Positions 49,701-59,079 of a stretch of 64,000 bases of DNA are shown piece by piece. A model generated the notes under the pieces. That model saw only the letters and a list, made by a program, of their open reading frames with translations, did no database searches and was not told the origin of the DNA. The stretch's first letter is position 1. The number at the start of each line of letters is the position of its first letter. This DNA comes from Bog-473 sp963838835 (GTDB taxonomy: Bacteria; Actinomycetota; Acidimicrobiia; Acidimicrobiales; RAAP-2): assembly GCA_963838835.1 (NCBI GenBank), contig CAWITA010000028.1, forward strand, positions 186,001 through 250,000. The letters run 5' to 3'. A program made the position numbers and the translations under genes.

Positions 49701-51254
49701 CGCCGGTGCGCGGTCACGGCGCGGCGCGCTTCGACCGGCGCACCTTCATCGCAGCCGCGCTGGCGGCGGGGGGCGCGGGGGTCGTGGCCGCCATGAACCG
49801 GTCCGGCGCGGCCGGGGCGGCGGCCATGGCCCGAACGGCCGCCGCAACGCAGCCGGCGGGATCGGACCTCGGGGCGATCGACCACGTCGTCTTCCTCATG
49901 CAGGAGAACCGCTCCTTCGACCACTATTACGGCACGTACCGCGGGGTGCGCGGCTTCGACGACCACCCGTCGGGCTCGCTCGGTGTGTTCGCGGCAGGCG
50001 TGGCCGGGTGGCCGCGACCGCACGCTCCTCCCCTTTCACCTCGACTCGTCCACCGGGATCGGCGAGTGCACCACCGATCTCGACCACAGCTGGAAGGGCG
50101 AGCACCTGAGCCGGGGTACGGGCGACAACGGCGCGTTCGTGGCGACGCACACGATGCCGGAGTTCGAGGGACCCGTCAACGGCGTGCTCACCATGGGTTA
50201 CTACCGCCGCGCCGACCTGCCGTTCTATTACGTGCTGGCCGACGCCTTCACGATCTGCGACAACTACCACTGCTCGGTGCTCGGGCCGACGCACCCGAAC
50301 CGGCTGATGTCGCTCTCGGGCACGCTCGATCCCGCCGGCCATGCGGGCGGACCCGTGCTCATCACGAACTCGGAGCCCGATGCCGTCTACAGCGTCAGTT
50401 GGGACACGATGCCCGAGGTCCTCGAGGACGCCGGCATCAGCTGGAAGGTGTACAACCCGCAGGGGACGATCTATGCGCCCGCCTTTTTCGAGAAGTACGG
50501 GTTGGCGGCGACCGACGCCATCCTGCCGTGGTTCCGCCAGTACGCCGATCCCCAATCGGCGCTGTACCAGAAGGCGTTCCTGCCGTTGTATCCCAGCGAT
50601 TTCGTGACCGACGTCGCGACGGGACAGCTCCCCGCCGTCAGCTGGATCCTCCCGCCGGCGGGCTACGACGAGCACCCCTCGTCACCGCCCGCGCTGGGCG
50701 AGTGGTTCACCAGCCAGGTGCTCGCCGCGCTGGTGTCGAACCCGGCGGTGTGGTCGAAGACGGTGCTGTTCCACATGTACGACGAGAACGACGGCTTCTT
50801 CGACCACGTGCCGCCGCCGGTACCGCCCGCCGGCACCCCGGACGAGTTCTTGAGCCAGCCGAAGCTCCCGGCCGACGCCATGGGCTGGCGCGGCCCGGTG
50901 GGCTTCGGCTTCCGCGTGCCGATGCTCGTGGTCTCGCCCTTCAGCCGCGGTGGGCACGTGGCGTCGGAGGTCTTCGACCACACGTCGCAGCTGCGCTTCT
51001 TGGAGGAGCGCTTCGGCGTGCGTGCCCCCAATATCTCCGCCTGGCGCCGGCGGACGGCCGGCGACCTCACCTCGACCCTGCGCCCGGGCAAGCCCGAGGT
51101 GTCGGTCCCCGCACTCCCCAGCACCGCCCACGACCAGATGGCAGACATGGCCGCCCTCGGCTGCTCCGAGACCGCCATCCTCAACCTCCCCAGCAACCTG
51201 CCGCCCTACCCGGTGCCGCTGCACCAGTCGATGCCGCGCCAGGAGTCGGCGTAG
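49697..51254 (+). CDS. Tat-exported phosphoesterase, phospholipase C / acid phosphatase-like (one frame break)
   Basis: Composite of about 518 residues. Twin-arginine signal RFDRRTFIAAALAAGGAG at about residues 12-29. The catalytic N-terminus of the phosphoesterase family follows: IDHVVFLMQENRSFDHYYGT with metal Glu/Asn and Asp. Later blocks: CSVLGPTHPNRLMSLSGT, WILPPAGYDEHPSSPP and HMYDENDGFFDHVPPP. An extra base near 49993 breaks the frame between SLGVF and AWPGGRDRTLLPFHL. Such enzymes cleave phospholipids or phosphomonoesters outside the cell. The GTG start is coupled to the SRAP stop, an odd partner functionally. Confidence 0.87.
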
Positions 51255-51300
51255 GGGTCGATCCTCGATCGTCCGTCCGCGGGACGCTGTCCTCCGCCGC

Positions 51301-52351
51301 TCAGGCACGGGCCAGCTGCAGGAGTGTCTCGCCGTCCGCGCGCAGACGATCCCGCGCCCCGTGCTGGTCCGGTCGGGCGTGTCCGCTCGCGGCCAGGGCG
51401 TGTTCGCAGCGGGCCGTATAGGCCAGGGTCCACACGGCCGCCGCGCCGGCGGCTCGAACCTGAGCCTCCCCCAGCGCGTGGCCGGCGGCCTTCTCGTAGT
51501 CGTCGATGAACGCCGCGACGACCACGGCCGAGGGGAACGTCGACCCGCCCGGCTCCGACGTGACGGACCAGGTGGCGCCCGCCTGGCCGACCGCCGTGCT
51601 CTCGCGGACGCGGGCCAGGCTGTCCCAGTCGTAGACGGCGACGATCGCGCCGTCGTGCAAGCGGACGTTGCGGGCCGACCAGTCGGTATGGGCGACGACC
51701 ATGACGTCCGCACCGGCGTGATCGCGGAGGGCCGCGGCGCGGGTGGCGAGCTCGTCGATCCAGCGCACCGACCCGGCGTCGCGGGTGAAGTCGAAGAGAG
51801 GGCTGTGTGGCTCGGGATAGACGCCCACCGCAGGGCGTCGCAGCGGGTGATGGTCGAGCCCGCCGAGACCGCGCAGGTCGCGACAGAGCCCGATCTGACG
51901 GGCAAGGCCCGCCGCCGAGGCGCGCCGGGCCTGCGCCCGCCTGTCGGCGCGCACGCCCGGATCGTCGAGCCAGGTCTCGACCGTCACCAGGTTCGGTCGG
52001 TCCGCCTGGAGGGGGACGGGGCCACCCAGGGGCCGCGGCGCAGGGAAACCCGAGGGCATCGAGATGCGCCTGGACGGTCAGCACCGCCTGCAAGAACCGT
52101 GTCGTCCACCGCTCCTGGTAGGCCTTGAGCACAACCCGGCGGCCGTCGGCCAGGCACACCCCGGCCACGCATCCGACCGAGGACCGGTAGAACTCCCCGC
52201 TGGCGGGGCGCTCCCCGAAGTACACCCCGCAGAACCGACCGATGATCCGGTCGATGGCCGAGGGGTCGTCGGTCCCGAAGACGGCGCGCTCGACGTCGGA
52301 CACCCCCCACCTCGACAACTCTGCGGCGACGCTGTCGGCGACGGACCCCAC
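51301..52351 (-). CDS. Aminoglycoside-phosphotransferase-like kinase (one frame break)
   Basis: Composite of about 349 residues of the APH/choline-kinase fold. The N-lobe includes VGCVAGVCLADGRRVVLKAYQE with the ATP Lys. The catalytic loop is VVAHTDWSARNVRLHDGAI (H-x-D-x4-N) and the metal Asp is in VAVYDWDSLARV. An extra base near 52025 joins the lobes (LDALGFP / APRPLGGPVPLQ). The start is taken as GTG 52351. It is divergent from the VOC gene across 90 bp. The family phosphorylates small molecules such as aminoglycosides, macrolides or homoserine; the substrate is unknown and resistance should not be assumed. Confidence 0.75.
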
Positions 52352-52396
52352 GCCGCCATGATGATCGCTGTGGAAGCGCCGCGCCGACCGCGGATC

Positions 52397-52402
52397 TAGG
52401 GT
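52397..52402 (+). promoter_or_regulatory. -10 hexamer TAGGGT of the VOC gene
   Basis: TAGGGT stands 39 nt before the ATG at 52442, followed by AAAGGAG (52429-52435) at normal spacing. This is one of the promoters here with an ordinary short leader. Confidence 0.4.
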
Positions 52403-52441
52403 GGTCGTGGTCGTGGACGTTGTTCTGGAAAGGAGCCGACC

Positions 52442-52852
52442 ATGCGTTTCAACCACATGGAGCTGACGTTTCCCGTCGGCACCCTTACCCCGGAGTTCCG
52501 TGAGGAGATCGACGCGTTCTACGGTTCGGTCTTCGGCTGGTCGGCGCTCGACACCGACGTCGTGGGGCAGTCCTGCCATCTGCTGTTGCCGGACCCCGAC
52601 CAGTTCCTCCTGCTGGCGGAGAGCGACAAACCGATGGCGTCGCCCGGCTACGACCACCTCGGCCTGCTGCAGGACACCAGGGAAGAGGTCGACAGCCTGC
52701 TGGAAGCGTGCGAGCGCTACGCCGAGAAGGACGATCGGGTGAGGATCCGGCGCTACGAGGATCTCGTGTACCCCGGGGTCACGGTGCACGCCTTCTACGT
52801 GAAGTACCTCCTCCCGATCTTCTTCGACGTGCAGAGCATGGAGCGCCGCTAG
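52442..52852 (+). CDS. VOC (glyoxalase/dioxygenase fold) protein
   Basis: A 136-residue vicinal-oxygen-chelate protein. It begins MRFNHMELTFPVGTL with the first metal His position, has FYGSVFGWSALDTDVVGQ near residue 27 (typical VOC strand-helix unit), YDHLGLLQDTREEVDSLLEAC near 71 with the second His, and ends YVKYLLPIFFDVQSME. AAAGGAG lies 6 nt before the ATG. The short single-domain form suggests a lyase, isomerase or binding protein; the exact role is unknown. Confidence 0.78.
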   Translation: MRFNHMELTFPVGTLTPEFREEIDAFYGSVFGWSALDTDVVGQSCHLLLPDPDQFLLLAESDKPMASPGYDHLGLLQDTREEVDSLLEACERYAEKDDRVRIRRYEDLVYPGVTVHAFYVKYLLPIFFDVQSMERR

Positions 52853-52922
52853 GGGTTGCACGCCGGGCCCACGCGTCCGCCGGGTCCGGGCCGCTATCCC
52901 CTCTCGTTCGTAGTCGCCTCGG

Positions 52923-52928
52923 TACGGT
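52923..52928 (+). promoter_or_regulatory. -10 hexamer TACGGT for a leaderless start
   Basis: TACGGT is 7 nt before the ATG at 52936; no ribosome site lies between. Confidence 0.45.
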
Positions 52929-52935
52929 GGTGCGG

Positions 52936-53622
52936 ATGGCTGACGCCTCGCTGGCTGACCGGGACGCAGCCGCCTGGGGCGTTGCGTCTCGGGGCGAGCC
53001 CCGCTGGCCCGCCTTGTTGGCGGTGGCCGCCGCCGGGGCCCTCCAGGTCATTCTGCCCGAGTCCCTTATCCGGGGGCTCGGAAACCGCGCCCTGATCCCC
53101 GCCCTCGAGGGGGGCCTGATTCTCGTCATCCTCATCGCGAATCCCGGGCACATCTCCGAGGAGCAGAAGCGCCTCCGGATGATCGGTGTGAGCCTGATCG
53201 CGCTCATCACCGTCGTCAACGTCGTGTCGCTGGTCGAGCTCATCCACGCCTTGCTCTATGGCACCAAGGCCGGTGGGCGCCCGCTCGTGTACGCGTCCGT
53301 GCCGATCTGGCTCACCAATGTCATCGTGTTCGGGCTCTGGTATTGGGAGCTCGACCGCGGCGGACCCGCGGCCCGTCTGCAGATGTCGCATCGCAAACCC
53401 GACTTCCTCTTTCCCCAGATGTCGACGCCCGGTTCTTCACCGGGCTGGACGCCGAACTTCTTGGACTACCTCTACACCTCGTTCACGAACGCCACCGCGT
53501 TCAGCCCGACCGACACCATGCCATTGACCGCCTGGGCCAAGTCGCTGTTCATGGTGCAGTCGCTGGCCTCGCTGGTGACGGTCGCGGTGGTGATCTCGCG
53601 GGCGGTGAACATCCTGAGCTGA
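52936..53622 (+). CDS. Integral membrane protein with channel-like loop
   Basis: A 228-residue protein with about five hydrophobic segments (WPALLAVAAAGALQVI, LEGGLILVILIANP, MIGVSLIALITVVNVVSLVE, VYASVPIWLTNVIVFGLWYW, and the C-terminal MVQSLASLVTVAVVISRAV). After WELDRGGP comes a conserved-looking block FLFPQM, then LYTSFTNATAFSPTDTMPLT before the last helix. This loop resembles the selectivity-filter position of two-TM ion channels but lacks GYGD. I do not recognise a named family with confidence. ATG 52936 is supported by the leaderless hexamer. Confidence 0.7.
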   Translation: MADASLADRDAAAWGVASRGEPRWPALLAVAAAGALQVILPESLIRGLGNRALIPALEGGLILVILIANPGHISEEQKRLRMIGVSLIALITVVNVVSLVELIHALLYGTKAGGRPLVYASVPIWLTNVIVFGLWYWELDRGGPAARLQMSHRKPDFLFPQMSTPGSSPGWTPNFLDYLYTSFTNATAFSPTDTMPLTAWAKSLFMVQSLASLVTVAVVISRAVNILS

Positions 53623-53705
53623 ACCCGCAGCTCCGGGCCGACGATTCCCTCGCCGACGAGGAGGGCGATGGCTAGATTGCCCTCGGCAGAGAAACGAGGT
53701 ACGCC

Positions 53706-54062
53706 GTGGAGGAAGGTCGCCCAATCTCGTACCTGGCCCTTGCGGTCGGTACTCCGGTCCTGAGCTCGAGCGGCACCCAGTTCGGCACCGTGGAACACGT
53801 GCTCCAGATCCCCGAAGAGGATCTCTTCGACGGCATCGCGGTGAAGACCAAGCACGGACTCAGGTTCGTCGACCGCGACCAGATCACCGACATCACGACC
53901 ACGTTGGTGCGTTGCTCCCTGACCGACGAGGAGGCGGCGGCCCTTCCGGCTCCAGCCGGAACCCTCGTCTTGCACCCCGACACCGTTCACGACGAGGGGC
54001 CCTCGTTGACGGCACGGTTCGGACGTCTCTTCGGGCGCCAACGTTGGAAGGAGCTCGAGTAG
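53706..54062 (+). CDS. PRC-barrel-like small protein
   Basis: A 118-residue protein. LALAVGTPVLSSSGTQFGTVEHVL (about residues 10-33), then DGIAVKTKHGLRFVDRDQITDIT, is the pattern of a PRC-barrel domain, a small beta-barrel used in photosystem, RimM and regulatory proteins. The remainder is a short helical tail ending FGRLFGRQRWKELE. Start GTG 53706 with a nearby GAGG. It stands alone after the membrane protein (83-bp gap). Role unknown. Confidence 0.65.
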   Translation: MEEGRPISYLALAVGTPVLSSSGTQFGTVEHVLQIPEEDLFDGIAVKTKHGLRFVDRDQITDITTTLVRCSLTDEEAAALPAPAGTLVLHPDTVHDEGPSLTARFGRLFGRQRWKELE

Positions 54063-54104
54063 GCGGTAGGCCCGAGCGCTCCGCGGCCGGGCCGTGCCCG
54101 GACC

Positions 54105-55106
54105 TCAGGCCCGATCGTGGCTTCCAGGGGAGCCGCGCACCGCCCTCGCCACGATCACGTCCACCTCGCCCATGGCCGCCCCGAGCCGCACCCGGCGCCC
54201 CGCCCAACCCGTCCGGGCCAGGGCCTGGTCGAAGTAGGCGGTGTCGAAGCCCAGCTCGAGCCAACCGTACGTCCGGCTCGACCATACGGAGAGCCCATCG
54301 AGCCGCGGCCCCCACGGGTAGTCCAACCGCTGCACGGGTTCCGCGGCGAAGAGCACCGCTCCGCCCGGGCGCACGATGTCGTGCAGGCGCCGCAACATGG
54401 CCAGGTGGTCGGCGCAGTGGTGGAAGCTCTCGAAGAACACGGCGGCGTCGAACGGCTGCTCCGTGCTGAAGCCGAGCATGTCCCCCGGCACGACGGTCAG
54501 GCGTCCGGGGCCCTGGCAGCGTTCGCCGATGAGGACGCGGAACTTCTCGTCCAGCTCGACCGCGGTCACATCGAGCCCGGTCGCGACCATGTCCCCGGTG
54601 AGGTTGCCCCAACCGGGGCCGAACTCGACGACGCGAGACGCCGCTGCCCCCACCGGCACGACGCCGGCGAGGCAATGGAGGAGGTGGCCGCGGGCCACCA
54701 GGTCACGGCCGACGAGGGCGAGCGAGCCGCTCTGGTAGGGGAACGGCCGCGCCAAGGCGGCGGGCAAGTCGAAGGGAGAGGACTCGTGGGCGGTGTCGTA
54801 GCCGGCGCGGCCCGAGATGCGCCGATAGAGGTCCCAGGTCCACTCCCGGTAGGCGGCGGAGAACGGGTCGGCGGGCGGTGCCGTCGGGAGTGCCAGCGCC
54901 AAGCCCTCGAGCAGGGCGCGCGCCTTGTCGGGCGCGGCGGCCATCAGCTCGGTCGCTCGCGCCAGCTCGCCGTCCATGCGCTCCAGCGCGACCTGGCGTG
55001 GACCGGGTCGTCCGAGTGCGGCCCGCACCTGCCTCCGGAGCGGCGGGGGAAGGGCGTCGACCGCACGACCGCCCAGGTGCACGGCAGCGCGCGTCGTCCG
55101 GCCCAT
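54105..55106 (-). CDS. Class I SAM-dependent methyltransferase
   Basis: A 333-residue protein. An N-terminal helical region of about 130 residues precedes the methyltransferase domain: VVEFGPGWGNLTGDMVA near 168 (motif I), VTAVELDEKFRVLIGERC near 186, and FDAAVFFESFHHCADHLAML near 221. HDIVRPGGAVLFAAEP is the motif III area. ATG 55106 has a -10-like TAGCGT 9 nt upstream. The N-terminal extension probably binds substrate. It lies 23 bp after the ABM gene on the same strand. Substrate unknown. Confidence 0.8.
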   Translation of the reverse strand: MGRTTRAAVHLGGRAVDALPPPLRRQVRAALGRPGPRQVALERMDGELARATELMAAAPDKARALLEGLALALPTAPPADPFSAAYREWTWDLYRRISGRAGYDTAHESSPFDLPAALARPFPYQSGSLALVGRDLVARGHLLHCLAGVVPVGAAASRVVEFGPGWGNLTGDMVATGLDVTAVELDEKFRVLIGERCQGPGRLTVVPGDMLGFSTEQPFDAAVFFESFHHCADHLAMLRRLHDIVRPGGAVLFAAEPVQRLDYPWGPRLDGLSVWSSRTYGWLELGFDTAYFDQALARTGWAGRRVRLGAAMGEVDVIVARAVRGSPGSHDRA

Positions 55107-55129
55107 GGGACGACGACGCTACCGGCCGC

Positions 55130-55444
55130 TCACCCGGCGACGGGTTGCTCGCTCCCGTCGGCCGGAGAGGCCGCGTACGTGCTGGCCGTGGCGCCGGTGA
55201 TGCGGCCGAGGTTCCGGGCGCCGAAGGCCGTCTCGTGGGGCGCGGCCAGGTGCGCGTCGAGCAGCTGCTGGGACTCCCAGCACTCGAAGAAGCGGAAGGT
55301 GTTGGGAGCCTCGAGGTCCTCCGCCCACGAGTACTCGACGCACCCGGCGTCCCGTCGGCTCGCCTCCGTGACCTCGGCCAGGCTGGCCAGCACGTCGGCG
55401 CGGTCAGCCGGGTCGAAGCTGAGCGAGCCGACGATGATGATCAT
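55130..55444 (-). CDS. Antibiotic biosynthesis monooxygenase (ABM) domain protein
   Basis: A 104-residue dimeric alpha/beta-barrel protein. IIIVGSLSFDPADRADVLASL, DAGCVEYSWAEDLEAPNTF and FFECWESQQLLDAHL are the standard ABM/YgiN-like quinol monooxygenase blocks. ATG 55444 overlaps the stop of the amidohydrolase (ATGA), so the two are coupled. YgiN-type proteins oxidise quinols without a cofactor; a similar small-molecule oxidation is possible here but unproven. Confidence 0.82.
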   Translation of the reverse strand: MIIIVGSLSFDPADRADVLASLAEVTEASRRDAGCVEYSWAEDLEAPNTFRFFECWESQQLLDAHLAAPHETAFGARNLGRITGATASTYAASPADGSEQPVAG

Positions 55445-56727
55445 GAGGGGAGGGCACCCAGCTCGTCCTTGATCAAGGCACCGGCCTTCATCACGCCGAG
55501 GAGCCTCGTCTGGTCCTGGAGGATACCGATGTCGCGCAGCGGGTCGCCGTCGACGACGAGCAGGTCTGCCACGTAACCCTCTCGCACCGATCCGAGCTCA
55601 TGGGCTCGTCCCATGAGCTCGAAGCCGTTGCGGGTGGCCCAGCGGATCACGTCGAGCGCGGGGATCCCCGCCTCCTTCACGTAGAACTCGAGCTCGTCGG
55701 CGTAGCCGCCGTGGGGCAGGGCGATCGCCCCGTAGTCGTCGCCGCAGAGCAACCGCACCCCGGCCGCGTTGGCGGCGGGCAGGATGGCGAGCGCCCGCTC
55801 GATGTCCGCCGCCATGTTCGCGGTGAACCCCAGGGCGCCCCCACCGATCATCTCGGCGAAACGGGCCGGGAAGAGTTGACTCGGCACGAGGAAGGTACCG
55901 AGCTCGACCATCCGCTCGATCGCCGCCTCGTCCAGCCCGTCCCCGTGGTCGACCACGTCGATGCCCTCGTCGAGCGCCATGTGCAGGGCGTCGCGGTTGG
56001 CGATGTGGCCGCGGACCAGCGCGCCCCGCTCGTGGGCCGCCTCGATGCCCGCCCCGAGCTCGGCGCGGGACATCTCCGTCAGCTCGCTCGGCGCCACCGT
56101 GCCGTGGCCGCCGGTGACGAACATCTTGATGATCTCGGCCCCCTGCTTGATCTCCTCGCGCACAGCCCGCCGGAACTCGTCGGGACCGTCGGACCGGTTG
56201 ATGGCGCCCCGGGCGCCGACGTCCCAGTACCAGGGGAAGCTCTTGTCGCCGGCGTGCCCGGTCGTGCTGACGTCGCGGCTGCCAGCCATCAGGCGGGGGC
56301 CGGCGAAGAGTCCCTCCGCGATGGCAGCCTTCATGGAGGCGTCGATGGCGAACGGCGCGCCGGCGCTGACCGCGCCGGTGAAGCCGCTGCGGAGCAGAAG
56401 CTCGAGATGATGGGCGGCCCGCACGGATTGCAGCGCCGGCGGCTCCTCGAGCCCGAACGGCGCCGTCTTGGACCCGAGCTCGTGGTAGGTGGCGTGGAAG
56501 TGGCTGCTCACCATGCCCGGCATGACGGTACGCCCGCCGAGGTCGACGACCCGGCCCTCGGGTCCCTCCTCGATCGGGGTGCTGCCGGTGGCGGTGGCGG
56601 TGCCGGTGGCGGTGGCGGTATCCGGTCGCACCGCCGTGATGCGCCGGTCCTCGATCACCACGGCCGTCCGCGGCCGGGCACCGTCGGCATCGAGCACGGT
56701 GGCGTTGCGCAGGACGAGCCTAGGCAC
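55441..56727 (-). CDS. Amidohydrolase-family protein (imidazolonepropionase/prolidase-like)
   Basis: A 428-residue metal-dependent hydrolase. N-terminal beta-sandwich (VLRNATVLDADG and VVIEDRRITAVRP), then GRTVMPGMVSSHFHATYHE with the H-x-H metal pair near residue 89, KMFVTGGHGTV near 203, a His in VRGHIANRDALHMAL near 240, DVVDHGDGLDE near 258, and the Asp of LLCGDDYGAIALPHGGY near 327. The start GTG 56727 is uncertain. A short Thr/Ala/Gly insert (TATGTATATG) comes from an 18-bp tandem repeat. It is coupled to the ABM gene. Substrate unknown. Confidence 0.85.
   Translation of the reverse strand: MPRLVLRNATVLDADGARPRTAVVIEDRRITAVRPDTATATGTATATGSTPIEEGPEGRVVDLGGRTVMPGMVSSHFHATYHELGSKTAPFGLEEPPALQSVRAAHHLELLLRSGFTGAVSAGAPFAIDASMKAAIAEGLFAGPRLMAGSRDVSTTGHAGDKSFPWYWDVGARGAINRSDGPDEFRRAVREEIKQGAEIIKMFVTGGHGTVAPSELTEMSRAELGAGIEAAHERGALVRGHIANRDALHMALDEGIDVVDHGDGLDEAAIERMVELGTFLVPSQLFPARFAEMIGGGALGFTANMAADIERALAILPAANAAGVRLLCGDDYGAIALPHGGYADELEFYVKEAGIPALDVIRWATRNGFELMGRAHELGSVREGYVADLLVVDGDPLRDIGILQDQTRLLGVMKAGALIKDELGALPS
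56584..56619. repeat. Two 18-bp tandem repeat units inside the amidohydrolase gene
   Basis: GCCGGTGGCGGTGGCGGT occurs twice head to tail (56584-56601 and 56602-56619). On the coding strand it gives a TATATG-type repeat between the N-terminal strand and the metal-site segment. Copy number could vary by slippage without breaking the frame. Confidence 0.85.
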
Positions 56728-56889
56728 CGGCGTGGACAACCTCGTCGGGACTGCCGGCGACTCCGGTACCGTCCTCGCGCACGTCGGCAACCATAGTGAC
56801 CGAGCTGACGCCAAGTCGTGCCGTCGCCTGCTCGGGCCACCCGGACCACCCTGACCACCCGAGCCACCTCGGCCGCACGGACCGCGCGT

Positions 56890-57918
56890 TCAGCGGGGGC
56901 GTCGGCGCAAAGAGGAGTCCGCGATGGCGGCCGGCACCCAGCCGACGTCGGTGTCGTTGAGATCGGCGCCCGGCGGCACGATCTCGTCGATGCGGTCCAG
57001 CACGTCGTCGGCGAGACGCAGCTCGAGCGCCGGCAGCTGCGACTGCAGATGGTCCATGGTTCGAGGGCCGATGATGGGCGACGTCACGGCGGGGTGTTCG
57101 AGGACGAACCCCAACGCAAGCTCGATCAGGGTCAGGCCCGCGCCGTCGGCCAGCTCGGTCAACCTGGTCACCGCCTCGAGCTTCTGCTGGTTGCCCGGCA
57201 GCGACATGTCGTAGTGGTGGGGCAGCATGGCCGAGCGGCGGCTCGCGTTCTCCTTGCCCGGCCCGAAGGCGCCCGACAGCCAGCCGCCAGCCAGCGGGCT
57301 CCACGAGAGCACGCCCATGCCGTACTTCTGGCACATGGGCAGCACGTCCTTCTCGATTCCGCGTACGAGGATCGAATAGGGCGGCTGCTCGGTAACGAAA
57401 CGTTCGCGCGCCCGGCGCTCCGCCACCCACTGCGCCTCCACGATCTCGTGCGCCGGGAAGGTGGAGCTGCCGAAGTAGCGGATCTTGCCGGCGCGCACCA
57501 GGTCGGTCAGCGCACCGAGCGTCTCGTCAATGTCGGTCTCAGGCGACGGACGGTGGATCTGGTAGAGGTCGATGTAGTCGGTGCCGAGCCGACGCAGGCT
57601 GTTGTCGCACTCGGCCATGATCCAGCGACGCGAGTTCCCCTGAGCGTTGGGGTCCTTCCCCATCTGCCCGTGCACTTTGGTGGCGAGCACCACCTGGTGT
57701 CGCTTGGTGCGGGCCAGCGCCTTGCCCACGATCTCCTCGGACTCGCCGAACGAATAGACGTCAGCCGTGTCGACGAAATTGATACCGGCATCGAGCGCAG
57801 CGTGGATGATGCGGACCGACTCGTCGTGGTCCTGGGTGCCCCATGCCCCGAACATCATCGCCCCCAGACAGAGGGGGCTGACCTTTATGCCGGTCCGACC
57901 CAGTGTGCGGTATTCCAT
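56890..57918 (-). CDS. Aldo/keto reductase
   Basis: A 342-residue NADPH-dependent oxidoreductase of the AKR11/12-like (YdhF/YghZ-type) group. MEYRTLGRTGIKVSPLCLGAM is the classic N-terminus. The catalytic tetrad is visible as Asp in NFVDTADVYSFGESE (with Tyr), Lys in VLATKVHG, and His in YIDLYQIHRPSPETD. ATG 57918 is supported by a -10-like TAGTGT 7 nt upstream. Stands alone. Substrate is an unknown aldehyde or ketone. Confidence 0.9.
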   Translation of the reverse strand: MEYRTLGRTGIKVSPLCLGAMMFGAWGTQDHDESVRIIHAALDAGINFVDTADVYSFGESEEIVGKALARTKRHQVVLATKVHGQMGKDPNAQGNSRRWIMAECDNSLRRLGTDYIDLYQIHRPSPETDIDETLGALTDLVRAGKIRYFGSSTFPAHEIVEAQWVAERRARERFVTEQPPYSILVRGIEKDVLPMCQKYGMGVLSWSPLAGGWLSGAFGPGKENASRRSAMLPHHYDMSLPGNQQKLEAVTRLTELADGAGLTLIELALGFVLEHPAVTSPIIGPRTMDHLQSQLPALELRLADDVLDRIDEIVPPGADLNDTDVGWVPAAIADSSLRRRPR

Positions 57919-57925
57919 CGCGCCG

Positions 57926-57931
57926 ACACTA
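57926..57931 (-). promoter_or_regulatory. -10 hexamer TAGTGT of the aldo/keto reductase
   Basis: On the minus strand TAGTGT is 7 nt before the ATG at 57918, with no ribosome site; a leaderless transcript is likely. Confidence 0.45.
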
Positions 57932-58039
57932 TCCATGGTGCCGGCGACGCGCACCGCGGAAGGTCGTTCGAGAGCGAGAGGCCGCCGATCTCCGAACGGC
58001 GGCCCCACCCGTCATCTTGGAGCTCCAGGAGACGCAAGC

Positions 58040-58076
58040 ACCGAGGACCGCACCGCCGTGGTGCATCCACCTCGGT
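58040..58076. other. Nested inverted repeats in the 57919-58175 gap
   Basis: ACCGAGG (58040-58046) pairs with CCTCGGT (58070-58076), and inside it GCACC (58050-58054) pairs with GGTGC (58060-58064). The structure lies about 100 bp downstream of the hypothetical gene at 58176-58859. It may be a transcription end or an RNA structure before the reductase promoter. I see no gene in this gap. Confidence 0.3.
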
Positions 58077-58175
58077 CTCTCCGTTCAACGACGCCGGCAA
58101 ACTCCCCATCTCGACGTCGAGCTGCGGCACGAGCTCGACATGTGAAGGTGCAGAAGCCTCGCCGCCGTTGTCTGC

Positions 58176-58859
58176 TCACGGGCAGTAGCGACCCCACTCG
58201 TAGTGCACCAGCGTGTGGAAAGGGGCGGCCAACAGTGGGACGACCGATGCTTGCGACCAGCGCCTCTCCAGACGGTGTCGCAGGCGCCGGGCGACGTCCG
58301 CCGGCTCGTCGTCGAGGAAGAGGAAGCTGATCTGTAAGCCGCTGTTGTCCCGAGTGCAAAAGGGGGGTTCGAGGGGCTCGGCCCCGCCCCACCACGCGCC
58401 ACCGACACCGGGGACGTCGACGAGCTCGCTGGCCGGTGCCGCGCCGCGCTCGACCAGGACATAGGCGCCCTTGGTCGGCCACCAGGGCAAGACGTCGGCG
58501 CCGACCTTGATCCTGGGAGCGGCCGCCATTCCCTCAAGGCGGTAGGCGGACCGCTCGACCAACGGGAGGAGATAGGGAGTCCGGCCCGCGTCGCGCAACG
58601 CCAGGCTCAGTTGGTTGAATTCGTCCATAGCTGCCAAGCCGGTGAACAAGTAGGTCATCAGATGGTCCGTTGCCTCAAAGCGCTCGTCGTTCGCCGCGCG
58701 AGACGAGCGGCATGCCGGCGTCGACACCAGGCGGAACGAGGTCCGCAAATGCTTGAGGCGCTGCTGCTCGGGACGGTGATCGAGCGAGTGCCACTCTAAG
58801 TAGTCGGCATCATGGCCTTCGGGGTGACGCGCGGAGAAGGATGTGAAGATCGTCGTCAC
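58176..58859 (-). CDS. Conserved hypothetical protein (dimeric alpha/beta-barrel style)
   Basis: A 227-residue soluble protein I do not recognise by name. Visible features: TTIFTSFSARHPEGHDADYLEWHSLDHRPEQ at the start (the phrase E-W-H-x-x-D-H is reminiscent of EthD-like barrels), STPACRSSRAANDERFEATDHLMTYLFTG, and a second repeat-like half ISFLFLDDEPADVARRL. Two barrel-like halves are possible. The start is set at GTG 58859 because similarity-like sequence begins there; the frame stays open to 59108. It is divergent from the epimerase across a 220-bp gap with no evident gene. Confidence 0.6.
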   Translation of the reverse strand: MTTIFTSFSARHPEGHDADYLEWHSLDHRPEQQRLKHLRTSFRLVSTPACRSSRAANDERFEATDHLMTYLFTGLAAMDEFNQLSLALRDAGRTPYLLPLVERSAYRLEGMAAAPRIKVGADVLPWWPTKGAYVLVERGAAPASELVDVPGVGGAWWGGAEPLEPPFCTRDNSGLQISFLFLDDEPADVARRLRHRLERRWSQASVVPLLAAPFHTLVHYEWGRYCP

Positions 58860-59079
58860 ATCCGTACGTCCCGCGGCCAGCACGTCAGGCCGGGCGTCGG
58901 ACGGGGTCCCCGCGAGACCGGACACGACCAGGATCCTAACGGCCGCTCTCTCGAGAGCCGCTGCGGTGCGCGCGACAACCCTTGACGGGCCGCCAAGGGC
59001 CGAATACCTTGCCCGGCCGGGCGGTTCCGTCTCGACATGCGCTGTGGGCGGCGCGTTTGAACCAACCGTCGGAGGCCAC

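Noticed and set aside
51301..52351. Antibiotic-resistance gene
   Set aside because: Only the general kinase fold (H-x-D-x4-N and DWD) is visible. The family has many metabolic members and there is no mobile or resistance context.
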